From positions 183,102-247,101 of the forward strand of contig NZ_BDAU01000002.1 of NCBI RefSeq assembly GCF_001612615.1: a stretch of DNA of 64,000 nt, given 5' to 3'. Below the pieces are notes generated by a model. The model was not told where the DNA came from. It did no database searches and was given only the letters and a program-made list of their open reading frames with translations. Of this stretch, positions 33,394 to 41,754 are shown in pieces. How positions within the stretch are numbered: the stretch's first letter is position 1; the number at the start of each line of letters is the position of its first letter. Both the position numbers and the translations under genes were made by a program. The DNA is from Nocardia amikacinitolerans NBRC 108937 (lineage in GTDB: Bacteria > Actinomycetota > Actinomycetes > Mycobacteriales > Mycobacteriaceae).

Positions 33394-33837
33394 ATGGCAT
33401 CCCCCGTCGAGCTCGGCGACGAAGCCGCCATCCGGCTGGTGATCGATCGCTGGGCGCAGGCCTTCCACGACAAGGACGTCGACGCGGTCGTGGCGCTGCA
33501 CGATCCCGATACGGTCTCGTTCGACATCGTCCCACCGCTGCGGTACGTCGGTATGTCCGAGTACCGCAAGCCGTGGGACGAGACGTTCGCGAATTTCGGC
33601 GGTCCGATCGAGATGGAGATCCGCGATCTCGTGATCACCGTCGGCGGGGATGTCGCGTTCAGCTACAGCCTCAACCGCATGATCGGCGTGCTGAACGACG
33701 GCACCGAACTCGACTATTGGATGCGGTGGACCGTCTGCTACCGCAGGATCGACGGGCGATGGCTGATCGTCCACGATCACTCCGCTGCGCCGACGGATTT
33801 CGCTACCGGTGGCGCGGCCCTCGACTTGCAGCCGTAG
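33394..33837 (+). CDS. SnoaL-like / ketosteroid-isomerase-like protein
   Basis: A 147-residue NTF2-fold protein of the YybH/SnoaL type: AAIRLVIDRWAQAFHDKDVD, LHDPDTVSFDIVPPL, a DVAFSYSL strand and RWTVCYRRIDGRWLIVHDHS at the end. Such proteins bind or isomerise small hydrophobic molecules; the catalytic residue is uncertain. GAGGAGG lies 5 bases before the ATG. A wider open frame upstream is a shadow of the LGFP gene. It stands alone, 111 bases from the arsR gene end. Confidence 0.82.
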   Translation: MASPVELGDEAAIRLVIDRWAQAFHDKDVDAVVALHDPDTVSFDIVPPLRYVGMSEYRKPWDETFANFGGPIEMEIRDLVITVGGDVAFSYSLNRMIGVLNDGTELDYWMRWTVCYRRIDGRWLIVHDHSAAPTDFATGGAALDLQP

Positions 33838-33948
33838 AGACTTCGACAGATAGCCGACCGGCTGCGAGCATCGAAGCCGCCGGGCTCGAGCGCGCCGCGG
33901 GATTCTAGGGACGCCTGGGCGGTTGGGTGATAAATCCGGCGGAGGACC

Positions 33949-34308
33949 CTACGTGCAGCAGTTCGGGTCCAGCACGACGCACAGCGCCGAGAGCGCCTCG
34001 CGGCGCGCCCGGTGGTAGATGTTCATGCCGCGGCGTTCGGACTCGACGAGACCCGCCTTCTTCAGCTGGCCGAGGTGGTGGCTGACGGTGGATTCGGCGA
34101 GGCCGACGGCGGCGGCGAGGTCGCCGGTGTTCTGCTCGCCCGCCGCGGTGGTCAGCAGCAGCGACATCAGCTTGACCCGCACCGGGTCAGCGATGGCTTT
34201 GAGCCGCAGGGCAACTTCCAGCGCGGCGTCGTCGTCGATCGGGCCCGCGGCGACCGGGGCGCAGCAGACGGGAGCGGACATATCGATCACAGGCAGAGCC
34301 TTCGGCAT
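33949..34308 (-). CDS. ArsR/SmtB-family metalloregulator
   Basis: A 119-residue ArsR repressor, with the winged helix from about 30 to 100 (TGDLAAAVGLAESTVSHHLGQLKKAGLVESERRG). Starting at MPKALPV, Cys15-Cys16 fall exactly where Corynebacterium arsenite-sensing ArsR has its N-terminal pair. The third ligand of that protein (Cys55) is Ala here, but the C-terminus adds Cys112, Cys117 and Cys118 (ALCVVLDPNCC). The third thiolate may therefore come from the tail. It is divergent from arsI across operator-like repeats. Confidence 0.88.
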   Translation of the reverse strand: MPKALPVIDMSAPVCCAPVAAGPIDDDAALEVALRLKAIADPVRVKLMSLLLTTAAGEQNTGDLAAAVGLAESTVSHHLGQLKKAGLVESERRGMNIYHRARREALSALCVVLDPNCCT

Positions 34309-34330
34309 GCCGCCGATCCTACGCACCTTG

Positions 34331-34389
34331 TTGACATATGTCGAAAAGGAGACGAGACTTCAGGTCGAAAGTTCTTCGATATATGTCTC
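34331..34389. promoter_or_regulatory. ArsR operator region with two related dyads
   Basis: TTGACATATGTCGAA at 34331-34345 contains the perfect palindrome GACATATGTC; TTCGATATATGTCTC at about 34375-34389 is a second, imperfect copy. They bracket the divergent promoters of the ArsR gene (start 34308) and arsI (start 34409). This fits ArsR binding released by trivalent arsenicals. Confidence 0.65.
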
Positions 34390-34408
34390 ACAAGTGGAGG
34401 TATCCGCC

Positions 34409-34912
34409 ATGTCTCGCATCCAACTCGCCCTCAATGTCGACGATCTCGATCGGGCGGTGACGTTCTACTCGACCCTGTTCGCCACCGAACCCGCCAAGCG
34501 CAAGCCCGGGTACGCGAACTTCGCCATCGCGGAGCCGCCGCTGAAATTGGTCCTCCTGGAGAACCCCGGCCACGGCGGCAGCGTCAACCACCTCGGCGTC
34601 GAGGTGGAATCCTCCGAGCAGGTGCACGCCGAGATCGCGCGGCTCTCGGGCGCGGGCGTGTTCACCGAGGAGGAGATGGCGACGACGTGTTGTTTCGCCA
34701 CCCAGGACAAGGTCTGGGTGACCGCACCGGACGCCGAGCGGTGGGAGGTCTACACGGTGCTCGCGGACAGCGAAACCTTCGGCGCCGCACCGCGATCCGA
34801 GACCGACGAACCGTGCTGCGGCACCGTCGAGGAGGCCGTCGCCGATGGCGCGTGCTGCGGCACGTCCGCCAAGCGGGACGCCGTCGCCTCGGGCGCCGCC
34901 TGCTGCGGATGA
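34409..34912 (+). CDS. arsI: ArsI-type organoarsenical C-As lyase (CadI family VOC protein)
   Basis: A 167-residue VOC dioxygenase-like protein. Candidate Fe ligands are Gln5, His61 and Glu113, and the vicinal Cys94-Cys95 (ATTCCFATQDKVW) is the trivalent-arsenical binding pair of ArsI, which cleaves the C-As bond of methylarsenite and aromatic arsenicals. CadI is a close homologue named for cadmium induction. The 45-residue tail has three CCG motifs, possibly extra metal binding. GGAGG lies 8 bases before the ATG. The divergent ArsR gene supports arsenic control. Confidence 0.82.
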   Translation: MSRIQLALNVDDLDRAVTFYSTLFATEPAKRKPGYANFAIAEPPLKLVLLENPGHGGSVNHLGVEVESSEQVHAEIARLSGAGVFTEEEMATTCCFATQDKVWVTAPDAERWEVYTVLADSETFGAAPRSETDEPCCGTVEEAVADGACCGTSAKRDAVASGAACCG

Positions 34913-34923
34913 CCCTACAAATT

Positions 34924-34964
34924 CCCGGATTCCGGTCTCCCCTCAACGTCGGCCGGAATCCGGG
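34924..34964. terminator. Bidirectional hairpin between arsI and aztD
   Basis: CCCGGATTCCGG (34924-34935) and CCGGAATCCGGG (34953-34964) are exact complements with a 17-base loop. The hairpin lies between two convergent genes, 11 bases after the arsI stop and 24 bases after the aztD stop, and probably ends both transcripts. No T-run is present. Confidence 0.7.
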
Positions 34965-34988
34965 CGTATCCGCGAACCGTGTTCCGGC

Positions 34989-36149
34989 TCAGTGGGCGAG
35001 AACGCCGCTCAACTCGTTCGGGCTGTCCGGCAGGGTGACCGACGCCGTGACCGCGCCCGCGGCGAGGTCGACGCGATGCACCTTCTTGGTGGCCGGGTCC
35101 GAGACGTAGGCGACGCCGCCGCGGACGAACAGCGCAGGGCGGGCCTGCTGCCACTTCAACGGTTCCTGCCACGAGTCGATGACCGGGATGGTCCGGGTGA
35201 CCGTGCCGGCGACCGGATCGATGACGTGGATGCGACCGTCGGTGCCGAGGACCAGCGCCTCGCCCTGCGGGCCGCGGCCGAGCGAACGGAACGTGTAGCT
35301 GGTGCCGATATCGACGAGGCGCAGCGTTCCGGTGACCGTGTCGATCAGCGAGACCTGCTGCGGCCGTTCGAGTTCCGCGTCCTTGTCCTTCTTGTAGTCG
35401 CCGAGCACAATGGTCGATTCCTCGCTGCCCGCCTGGTTGCCGATGCGGCCGTAGGGCGTCGGGCTCGTCACCTTGGTGATGACGCCGCCTCGGTAGACCA
35501 GCGCGCCGGTCTGGCAGCCGACGACCACGGTGTCGCCCTCGGCGGTAGCCTCGCCGTGCACGCCGGGGCAGTCCTCGTTGCGGGCGATCTCCTTGCGCTG
35601 AGCGTCGAGCACCGCGATACCGGTGCGTTTCTCCTCGGTGCCGAGCGTGACGACCAGTGATCCGTCGGCCAGCTCGATGGCGACGCCGTGGTGCGGCGCG
35701 GCCGACTTGTACGCTTCGGTGGCTGGCTTTCCGTCGGCCAGCCGCACCGGATCGAACGACGTCACTTCGCCGGTACCGTCGGCGAACAGCACCGTCCGTC
35801 CGGCGTGCTGGACCACGTGACCCGGTTTGGCTCCGGGGAATTCGATATCGGTGAACTCGGCCGCGACGGCGTCGTAGACCCGGAACGAGTCCTTGTGCGA
35901 CACCATCAGATGCCGGTCGTCGCCCGCCGGGTTGAGGCGGTTGAAGCCCTCTAGCGCTGTGCTGCCGTGTAATTCGAGCGTCGTGCCGTCGAGCACGTGG
36001 ATGCCGCCGTCGTAGGTGACCGCGATGGGCTCGGCGATCCGCTTGCCCGCGGGCTCGGCCTCGTCCGAGCCGCATCCGGCCAGCGCGAGCGCCGCGGTGA
36101 GCAGACCCGACAGCGCGAGCGCGGTGCCGTTCTGTGGCCGAAAGTGCAT
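34989..36149 (-). CDS. aztD: AztD-like periplasmic zinc metallochaperone lipoprotein
   Basis: A 386-residue exported beta-propeller. Signal and lipobox ALALAGC put the lipidated Cys at 26. His-rich loops KSAAPHHGVAI and DCPGVHGEA match the zinc-binding sites of AztD, which hands zinc to AztC. The blades repeat the pattern GxxxxxDxxxG. It is the last gene of aztB-aztC-aztD, 32 bases after aztC. A Zur box upstream of aztB suggests induction by zinc starvation. The second propeller, in the aztB frame, is a possible paralogue. Confidence 0.82.
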   Translation of the reverse strand: MHFRPQNGTALALSGLLTAALALAGCGSDEAEPAGKRIAEPIAVTYDGGIHVLDGTTLELHGSTALEGFNRLNPAGDDRHLMVSHKDSFRVYDAVAAEFTDIEFPGAKPGHVVQHAGRTVLFADGTGEVTSFDPVRLADGKPATEAYKSAAPHHGVAIELADGSLVVTLGTEEKRTGIAVLDAQRKEIARNEDCPGVHGEATAEGDTVVVGCQTGALVYRGGVITKVTSPTPYGRIGNQAGSEESTIVLGDYKKDKDAELERPQQVSLIDTVTGTLRLVDIGTSYTFRSLGRGPQGEALVLGTDGRIHVIDPVAGTVTRTIPVIDSWQEPLKWQQARPALFVRGGVAYVSDPATKKVHRVDLAAGAVTASVTLPDSPNELSGVLAH

Positions 36150-36181
36150 GTGGTGCTCCTATTTTCGTTCCAATACTGCGT

Positions 36182-37093
36182 TCATGGGGCCAGGCCGCGC
36201 GCGATCGCCTCGGTGTTGGCGCGCATCATCTCCAGGTAGGTCTCGGCGCCACCGCCCGGCCCGGTGAGCGATTCGGAGTACAGCGGGACGACTCGGACGT
36301 GCAGCCCGGCCTGTTCGGCGAGCACGCGGGCGAGGCGATCAGGTTGGGCGGAGTCGGCGAAGATCGCGCCGACGCCCGCGGCCCGCACGGCGTCGGCTAG
36401 TCCGGCCAGATCCGACGAGCTCGGGGAGGCGAGCGTGGTGCCGCCTGGAATCACGGCGCCGATCACCTGAAAGCCGTAACGCTGTGCGAGATAACCGAAT
36501 ACGTGATGGTTCGTGACCAGCTTGCGCCGTTCGGCCGGAATGGCGGCGAACCGCTCGGTCATCCACCGGTCGAGCCGGTCGAGCTCGCCGAGGTAACGCT
36601 CGGCGCGCTCGCGGATCGCCGCCGCGTCCACGCCGGCGACGTGCGCGATCACCTCGTCGCGAATCACCTCGACGGCGCGGCGGACGCGCAGCGGGTCGGT
36701 CCAGAAGTGCGGGTCGGGGCGATCGGCGCCGACCTCGGGGCGATAGCGCAGCGGGTCGACCCGGTCGCCGACCGCCACCGTCGCGACACCGGCGTGCGCT
36801 GCGGCGTCGACGTGGCGCTGCACGCCTTCCTCCAGCCCGAGACCGTTGTGCACGACGAGCCCGGCCCGCTCCAACCGCGCGGCCTGCTGCGCCGAGATAG
36901 CGAAGTAGTGCGGGTCGGCGTCGGGCCGCATGAGCACCGTCACCTCGGCGGCGTCGCCGACGATCGCCTCGGTCAGATCGCCGAGGATGTTCGTGGTCAC
37001 CATGATCTCGCGGCGCTCGGCGTCCGGTGACACGCATCCGGCGAGCACGAGCACGGCGGCGAGGAAGATTCCGAGACGCGCTACGGCTCTCAT
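36182..37093 (-). CDS. aztC: Zinc ABC transporter substrate-binding lipoprotein
   Basis: A 303-residue cluster A-I metal-binding protein. Lipobox VLVLAGC gives lipidated Cys20. Metal ligands are visible as His62 in DADPHYFA, His in DRPDPHFWTDP, His in TNHHVFGY and Asp in IFADSAQ, the His3-Asp arrangement of AztC. The long flexible His-rich loop of ZnuA is absent, as expected for AztC with an AztD chaperone. The ATG overlaps the aztB stop (ATGA). It captures zinc outside the membrane. Confidence 0.9.
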   Translation of the reverse strand: MRAVARLGIFLAAVLVLAGCVSPDAERREIMVTTNILGDLTEAIVGDAAEVTVLMRPDADPHYFAISAQQAARLERAGLVVHNGLGLEEGVQRHVDAAAHAGVATVAVGDRVDPLRYRPEVGADRPDPHFWTDPLRVRRAVEVIRDEVIAHVAGVDAAAIRERAERYLGELDRLDRWMTERFAAIPAERRKLVTNHHVFGYLAQRYGFQVIGAVIPGGTTLASPSSSDLAGLADAVRAAGVGAIFADSAQPDRLARVLAEQAGLHVRVVPLYSESLTGPGGGAETYLEMMRANTEAIARGLAP

Positions 37094-39069
37094 TCGCCCG
37101 CCTCCACCATCAGCGTGGGGGCGATCTCGAGTGGGAAGACGCGAGCTGTCCGCAGGTCGGAGTAGTCGATCTCCAGCACCTTTCGTCCGGCGGGATCGTT
37201 GACGTAGGCGCGGCTCGAATCGACCACGATGCTCGACGCGGAGCCGGGCTCGACGAGCTGCTTGCGCGTGAGTTCGCTGCCCGTCGCGGCGTCGTAGGCG
37301 TGCAGCACACCATCGGCGGACAACGTCAGCAGCGGCGCGCCCTCCCCCGCGGTGTTCGCCGCGAGCACGGGGCCGGTCTCGACGAAAGTCCACGTCTTGC
37401 GGCGAGCGTCGAGCAGCCAGGTCCCGCGCTCCCCCGCCTCGGCCGCCAGCGTGGCGCTGCCGGGGCGGTGGTGGAATTCGACCGCGCGCTCGGCCTGGGG
37501 AATCGGGCTCGGGTAGGCGATCTTGGTAGCGGTGGTGCTCCCCTCCTGGACGTTCACGACCAAAGCGCCGTCGGCGCAACCGAAGACGACGCCGATCCTG
37601 GTTTTCGCCGTGCCACGCGGTTCCTGGCACGGCTCCGCGGGCGCGGCGACCACCGCTCCGTCACGGCCTCGAACCTCCACCCGGCCATCGGTCCGGCGCG
37701 CCACCACCGTGTGTTCCCCCGACGGCACGGCCGGACCGCCCGCGTGCGCGTCGCTGTCGGGCACCGAGCCCGCGTCCAGCGCGGTGCGGTCCAGGAGCGC
37801 GGTGTCGCCGCTGCCGAGCACGAGCGCGACGACCGAGGTGTCCGAGGCCGCGGTGACCACCGGTCCAACGGCGTACGCGCCGATATCCCGGATGGGCGCC
37901 TTGTAGTAGTGCACGTGGTCACCGTGATCCACCAGCCAGGTGCCGGTGTCGATAATTCGAATCCCTTCCGGCATCGAGAGATACGCGTAGCGTCCGTCGT
38001 CAGCTATGTGCGTGATGCCAACGGCGGGCTCGAGCTCGGTGACCTGCTCCGAGATCAGGTCCAGCACCCGCACCGCACCGGACTCCTTGTCCGCCAGAAC
38101 GAGTCGCGGCTGCGGTTCCGCGGTCTCCTCCGCGCCCTCGACGTAGCCGTGCGGCGCCGATTCGGCCTCGTCGGTAACCCGATCGGCGCCGCAACCGACC
38201 AACGGCAGCACCGCCACCAGCACCAAAGGACCGAACTTTCTGCCCGACAACCGGATTCGGCTCCGCAAAGCGGAGAACGTCGCGGACAGGAAGAACAGCG
38301 CCACCGCGACCGCCGCGATGGTGGCGCCCGCCGCCGTACCGAGGTGCCAGGAGATCAGCAGTCCGGTCACCGTCGCCAGCGAACCGAGCCCGGCGGCCAC
38401 GCCCATGATCACCGGAAGCCGGTGCGCCCAGAACATCGCCGCGGCGGGCGGTGCGATGAGCAGGCCGAAGACCAGCAGCGTACCGACGATGTGGAACGAG
38501 GCGACGATGGCGAGCGTGAGGAGACCGACCAAGGCCACCTGCGCGACCTTCGGCCGCAACCCGAGCGTGTGCGCGGTGCGCGGATCGAAGGCCAGCGCGA
38601 CGAAGGCGCGATGGCCGAGCAGCGCGACGGCGGCCGCGACCAGCAGCGCGAGGACCAGGTAGACCAGATCCCGGTCCCGGATCGCCAGCACGTCGCCGAA
38701 CAGGAAGCCGGTCAGGTCGACCGCGAAAGACTGTGCCCGCGAGACGATCACGACGCCGATCGACAACATGCCGACGAACAGCAACCCGATGCCGATGTCG
38801 GCCGAGAGCCGCGCGTTCCTGGTCAGCGCGGACACCCCGAGCGCCATCGCGCCCGCGCTGAACGCCGCGCCCACCAACAGGTTTCCGCCGAGCAGCGCCG
38901 CGATCGCGATACCCGGCAGCATCCCGTGCGCCATCGCGTCGGCAAGAAAAGCCATGCCGCGCACCACGACCCAGGTACCGGCGATAGCGCACAGGCACGA
39001 GACGAGCAGGCCGCCCCAGAGAGCCCGCTGCACGAACGACACCTCGAACGGGGCGATCAACCACTCCAT
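37090..39069 (-). CDS. aztB: AztB zinc permease whose frame continues into a lipoprotein-like beta-propeller
   Basis: A 659-residue open frame. Residues 1-265 are an ABC-3 family metal permease with about 8-9 helices (GTWVVVRGMAFLADAMAHGM, HIVGTLLVFGLLIAPPAAAM). No stop follows; instead come a basic stretch RSRIRLSGRK, a hydrophobic core and the lipobox LPLVGC, then about 360 residues of propeller with GDHVHYY His sites, 386-residue AztD length. TTG codons at 38268 and 38250 could start a separate 392-residue lipoprotein, though no ribosome site is evident. So this is either a real fusion or two genes sharing a frame. It is divergent from aztA across a Zur box. Confidence 0.8.
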   Translation of the reverse strand: MEWLIAPFEVSFVQRALWGGLLVSCLCAIAGTWVVVRGMAFLADAMAHGMLPGIAIAALLGGNLLVGAAFSAGAMALGVSALTRNARLSADIGIGLLFVGMLSIGVVIVSRAQSFAVDLTGFLFGDVLAIRDRDLVYLVLALLVAAAVALLGHRAFVALAFDPRTAHTLGLRPKVAQVALVGLLTLAIVASFHIVGTLLVFGLLIAPPAAAMFWAHRLPVIMGVAAGLGSLATVTGLLISWHLGTAAGATIAAVAVALFFLSATFSALRSRIRLSGRKFGPLVLVAVLPLVGCGADRVTDEAESAPHGYVEGAEETAEPQPRLVLADKESGAVRVLDLISEQVTELEPAVGITHIADDGRYAYLSMPEGIRIIDTGTWLVDHGDHVHYYKAPIRDIGAYAVGPVVTAASDTSVVALVLGSGDTALLDRTALDAGSVPDSDAHAGGPAVPSGEHTVVARRTDGRVEVRGRDGAVVAAPAEPCQEPRGTAKTRIGVVFGCADGALVVNVQEGSTTATKIAYPSPIPQAERAVEFHHRPGSATLAAEAGERGTWLLDARRKTWTFVETGPVLAANTAGEGAPLLTLSADGVLHAYDAATGSELTRKQLVEPGSASSIVVDSSRAYVNDPAGRKVLEIDYSDLRTARVFPLEIAPTLMVEAGE

Positions 39070-39084
39070 GAGGCGACACCATAG

Positions 39085-39103
39085 AATGAAAATGGTTATC
39101 ATT
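39085..39103. promoter_or_regulatory. Zur box
   Basis: AATGAAAATGGTTATCATT pairs over 7 of 8 positions per arm (AATGAAAA / TTATCATT), the pattern of actinobacterial Zur sites. It lies in the 59-base divergent gap between aztB (start 39069) and aztA (start 39129), 15 and 25 bases from the starts, and would repress both when zinc is sufficient. Confidence 0.75.
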
Positions 39104-39128
39104 ACAACTGAGTGACGGGAGACACAGT

Positions 39129-39818
39129 GTGAACCGAGCGGACCTGCGACTGGCCGGATTGTCGGCGGGCTACCGCGGCCGGGCCGCACTGGCGGACGTC
39201 ACCGCGACCATCCCGACCGGCCGAATCACCGCGGTGCTCGGCCACAACGGCTCCGGCAAGTCGACACTGCTCGCGGCGCTCGCCGGCGTGCTGAAACCGC
39301 TGGCGGGGACCGTCGAGCGGCCGGGCATCCGGCGGACCGCGTTCGTCGTGCAGCACAGTGCGGTGCCCGCGACGCTGCCGATCACGGTCCGGGAGACGGT
39401 CGCCATGGGACGGTGGGCGCACCGCGGACCGTGGCGGCGCCTGCGGCGAACGGATCGCGCGGTCATCGAGGAATGCTTGGCGCGCATGGACATCGCCGAC
39501 CTGGCCGACCGGCGCCTGGACACGCTCTCCGGCGGGCAGCGGCAGCGGGCGCTGCTCGCGCAGGCACTGGCCCAAGAGGCCGACCTGCTGCTCCTCGACG
39601 AGCCGACCACCGGACTGGATGCCGAAGCGCGGCAACGGATCACGGATCTGCTCGAAGACGTCGTCGGCCGAGGGGTCACCGTCGTGCACGCCACCCACCA
39701 GCGCGACGAGGCGCTGCGCGGCGGCCACTGCCTGCTATTGGAGAACGGCAGACTGCTCGCCGAGGGCGATCCGGAGTCGACCATCGCCCTCGGTTCCGCG
39801 TCTCGATCGCGCTGCTAA
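39129..39818 (+). CDS. aztA: Zinc ABC transporter ATP-binding protein
   Basis: A 229-residue ABC ATPase of the manganese/zinc/iron family: Walker A GHNGSGKST at 38-46, signature LSGGQRQR, Walker B LLLLDEPTTGLD and H-loop VVHATHQRDEAL. It energises AztB uptake of zinc caught by AztC. The start is GTG 39129 with GGGAG 9 bases upstream. It is divergent from aztB over a Zur box. The APH(3'')-type kinase gene begins 10 bases after its stop, suggesting cotranscription. Confidence 0.92.
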   Translation: MNRADLRLAGLSAGYRGRAALADVTATIPTGRITAVLGHNGSGKSTLLAALAGVLKPLAGTVERPGIRRTAFVVQHSAVPATLPITVRETVAMGRWAHRGPWRRLRRTDRAVIEECLARMDIADLADRRLDTLSGGQRQRALLAQALAQEADLLLLDEPTTGLDAEARQRITDLLEDVVGRGVTVVHATHQRDEALRGGHCLLLENGRLLAEGDPESTIALGSASRSRC

Positions 39819-39828
39819 CGTCGATGCC

Positions 39829-40638
39829 GTGTCCGATGCGCTGACCCGCTTCCGCTCCGTTCTCCCGGCCGACACCGAGTGGGAGCCGGTCGACGGCGGG
39901 GAGTCCGGGGCGGCCGTGTTCCGCGCCGCCGACGGCTCGCGGTACGCGAAATGCGTCGCGGAGGATTCGATACCCGACCTGCGCGAGGAGTGCGACCGGG
40001 TCGCATGGTTCAGCGGCGACGGCATTCCCGGGCCGCAACCGGTCCTGTGGCGGCAGGTCGGCGATGCCGCCTGTCTGGTGACCACGGCCGTGCACGGCGT
40101 GCCCGCCGACCGGGTGCCCGCAGAGGAGCTGTCCGCCGCCTGGGCATCGATCGCCGAGGCTGTGCGCACGCTGCACGATATACCCACGGATACTTGTCCG
40201 TTCGAACGCGACGTCGCCAAGATGTTCGCCAAGGCCGAGGACGTGGTGGCGCGCGGCGCGGTGAATCCGGAATTCCTTCCGGAGGAACAGCTGAACACGC
40301 CGACGCGGGTCCTCTTGGCGCGGCTGCGCGCTCAGCTGGACCTGCGGATCGCGCAGGAGGCCGCGGAATACGTGGTGTGCCACGGCGATCTGTGTCTGCC
40401 GAACATCGTCCTCGATCCGGACACCGGGTCGTTCGCCGGATTCCTCGACCTCGGCCGTCTCGGCGTGGCCGACCCGTATGTCGATATCGCCCTGCTGCTG
40501 GCGAATTCGCGGGAGACGTGGCCCGACGAGCGCAGCGCGCGGGACGCCGATCGGCGCTTCGCCGAACGCTACGGCATCGATCTCGACGCCGACCGGCAGC
40601 GCTTCTACCTGCACCTCGATCCGCTCACCTGGGGGTGA
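39829..40638 (+). CDS. Aminoglycoside O-phosphotransferase, APH(3'') type
   Basis: A 269-residue kinase closely resembling streptomycin 3''-phosphotransferases: DGGESGAAVFR, CPFERDVAKMFAKAEDVV, AVNPEFLPEEQLNTP, the catalytic loop VCHGDLCLPN, FLDLGRLGVADPYVDIALL and the C-terminal FYLHLDPLTWG. These residues match StrA/APH(3'')-I almost segment by segment. The expected activity is ATP-dependent phosphorylation of streptomycin. GTG 39829 was chosen as the first start after the aztA stop. Its place downstream of a Zur-controlled gene is odd. I cannot show that it confers resistance. Confidence 0.88.
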   Translation: MSDALTRFRSVLPADTEWEPVDGGESGAAVFRAADGSRYAKCVAEDSIPDLREECDRVAWFSGDGIPGPQPVLWRQVGDAACLVTTAVHGVPADRVPAEELSAAWASIAEAVRTLHDIPTDTCPFERDVAKMFAKAEDVVARGAVNPEFLPEEQLNTPTRVLLARLRAQLDLRIAQEAAEYVVCHGDLCLPNIVLDPDTGSFAGFLDLGRLGVADPYVDIALLLANSRETWPDERSARDADRRFAERYGIDLDADRQRFYLHLDPLTWG

Positions 40639-40644
40639 GGCGAA

Positions 40645-41754
40645 TCAGGCCATCGAGATGCCGGTGATCAGGGTGCGGCCGTTGACGGTTTTGGTGGTGA
40701 TGATCTGGGTGAAGATCCTCGGCTGCTGACCCGGATACTGCTGGGTGAGCCGGACTTCCCAGTGCGACTGCCCATCTCCCGCGCCGACGGCAGTGCGGGT
40801 GATCTGGACGCAGTAGCGGGTCCCGACCGGCACCTGGTCGATGCCGCGCTGGATCTGTTCGGCGGGCGGGACCGTCGCGTCGGCGGCGACGACGGCGCGC
40901 GCCGCCGGACCCGAACGTTGCACGTAATAGGCGCGTTCGAAGGCGAGGATGGCCGAGGGCCCGTCGGTGGTGCCGCCGATACCGGTGCCCGAGACGACGT
41001 CACCGGTGCGGCGCTGTTCGCATCCGGGAGTCGCGACCGCCGTAGGGGAATCGGGTCCCGTCGGCGTAGGCGACGCGGGCGCCGGTGCGTCGTCGGCCGC
41101 GGGCACCGAGCTGGTCGGCGCGGTCACGGTGCGCGTTCCGGAGCTGGGGAGCACCGCCCAGATGATCGAGCCGACCGCGACGAGCAGACCGAGGACGATC
41201 AGTACCGCGAGGATCTTGTTGCCGCGTTCTTGCTGCTGTTCCTGCGGGCGTGGACGCGGACGGCGCAGTGCGGGACCGGGATTGCCGCCGGTGCGGTCGA
41301 TGATCGCGGGCACGAACGGCTTGCTGTCGTCGGTGCGGCGGTCCGGTTCCGGCTCGTCGTCGACCGGTACCTGGATCTCGACGGTCGGCTGCTCCGGAAG
41401 TTCCTCGGCGCGCGTCGGCGGGTCGAGCCATTCGGCCCACTCGCCCATCCGACGCGGCGGCTTCCGAACCGGCGGCGCGGCGGAGGGTTCCGGCGTGTAC
41501 GACGGTTCCGGTGCGCGCGGCGGACCGGCTACGGGCGGCAACCCGGATCCGCGCGGCGGCTCGGGCATCCGTGGTGGCGGCTCCGGTGCGCGCAGCGGCG
41601 CGCTGTACGACGACCCGGGTTTACCTCCCGCGGGCCGCCGCCGTCGACGCTTGCCCGTGGGAGGCGCGGGCAAGCGCAACATCGGCAGACCCGTGTCGAA
41701 CGGATTCGGCTGTCCCTGCTCCTTGTTCGACGGGCCCTGGTCAGGGCGCGTCAT
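40645..41754 (-). CDS. Proline-rich single-pass membrane protein, T7SS-associated operon
   Basis: A 369-residue protein: a basic, Pro-rich cytoplasmic N-half (RRRRRPAGGKPG, then PPR/EPP repeats), one transmembrane helix at about residues 180-202 (ILAVLIVLGLLVAVGSIIWAVL) and an outer domain of about 140 residues with two cysteines (PGCEQRRTG, TRYCVQI) and NTF2-like strands. It is not a known enzyme. It overlaps the upstream PPE/EspB-like gene by 14 bases. The role may be in secretion or anchoring of the two small substrates; this is inference. Confidence 0.72.
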   Translation of the reverse strand: MTRPDQGPSNKEQGQPNPFDTGLPMLRLPAPPTGKRRRRRPAGGKPGSSYSAPLRAPEPPPRMPEPPRGSGLPPVAGPPRAPEPSYTPEPSAAPPVRKPPRRMGEWAEWLDPPTRAEELPEQPTVEIQVPVDDEPEPDRRTDDSKPFVPAIIDRTGGNPGPALRRPRPRPQEQQQERGNKILAVLIVLGLLVAVGSIIWAVLPSSGTRTVTAPTSSVPAADDAPAPASPTPTGPDSPTAVATPGCEQRRTGDVVSGTGIGGTTDGPSAILAFERAYYVQRSGPAARAVVAADATVPPAEQIQRGIDQVPVGTRYCVQITRTAVGAGDGQSHWEVRLTQQYPGQQPRIFTQIITTKTVNGRTLITGISMA

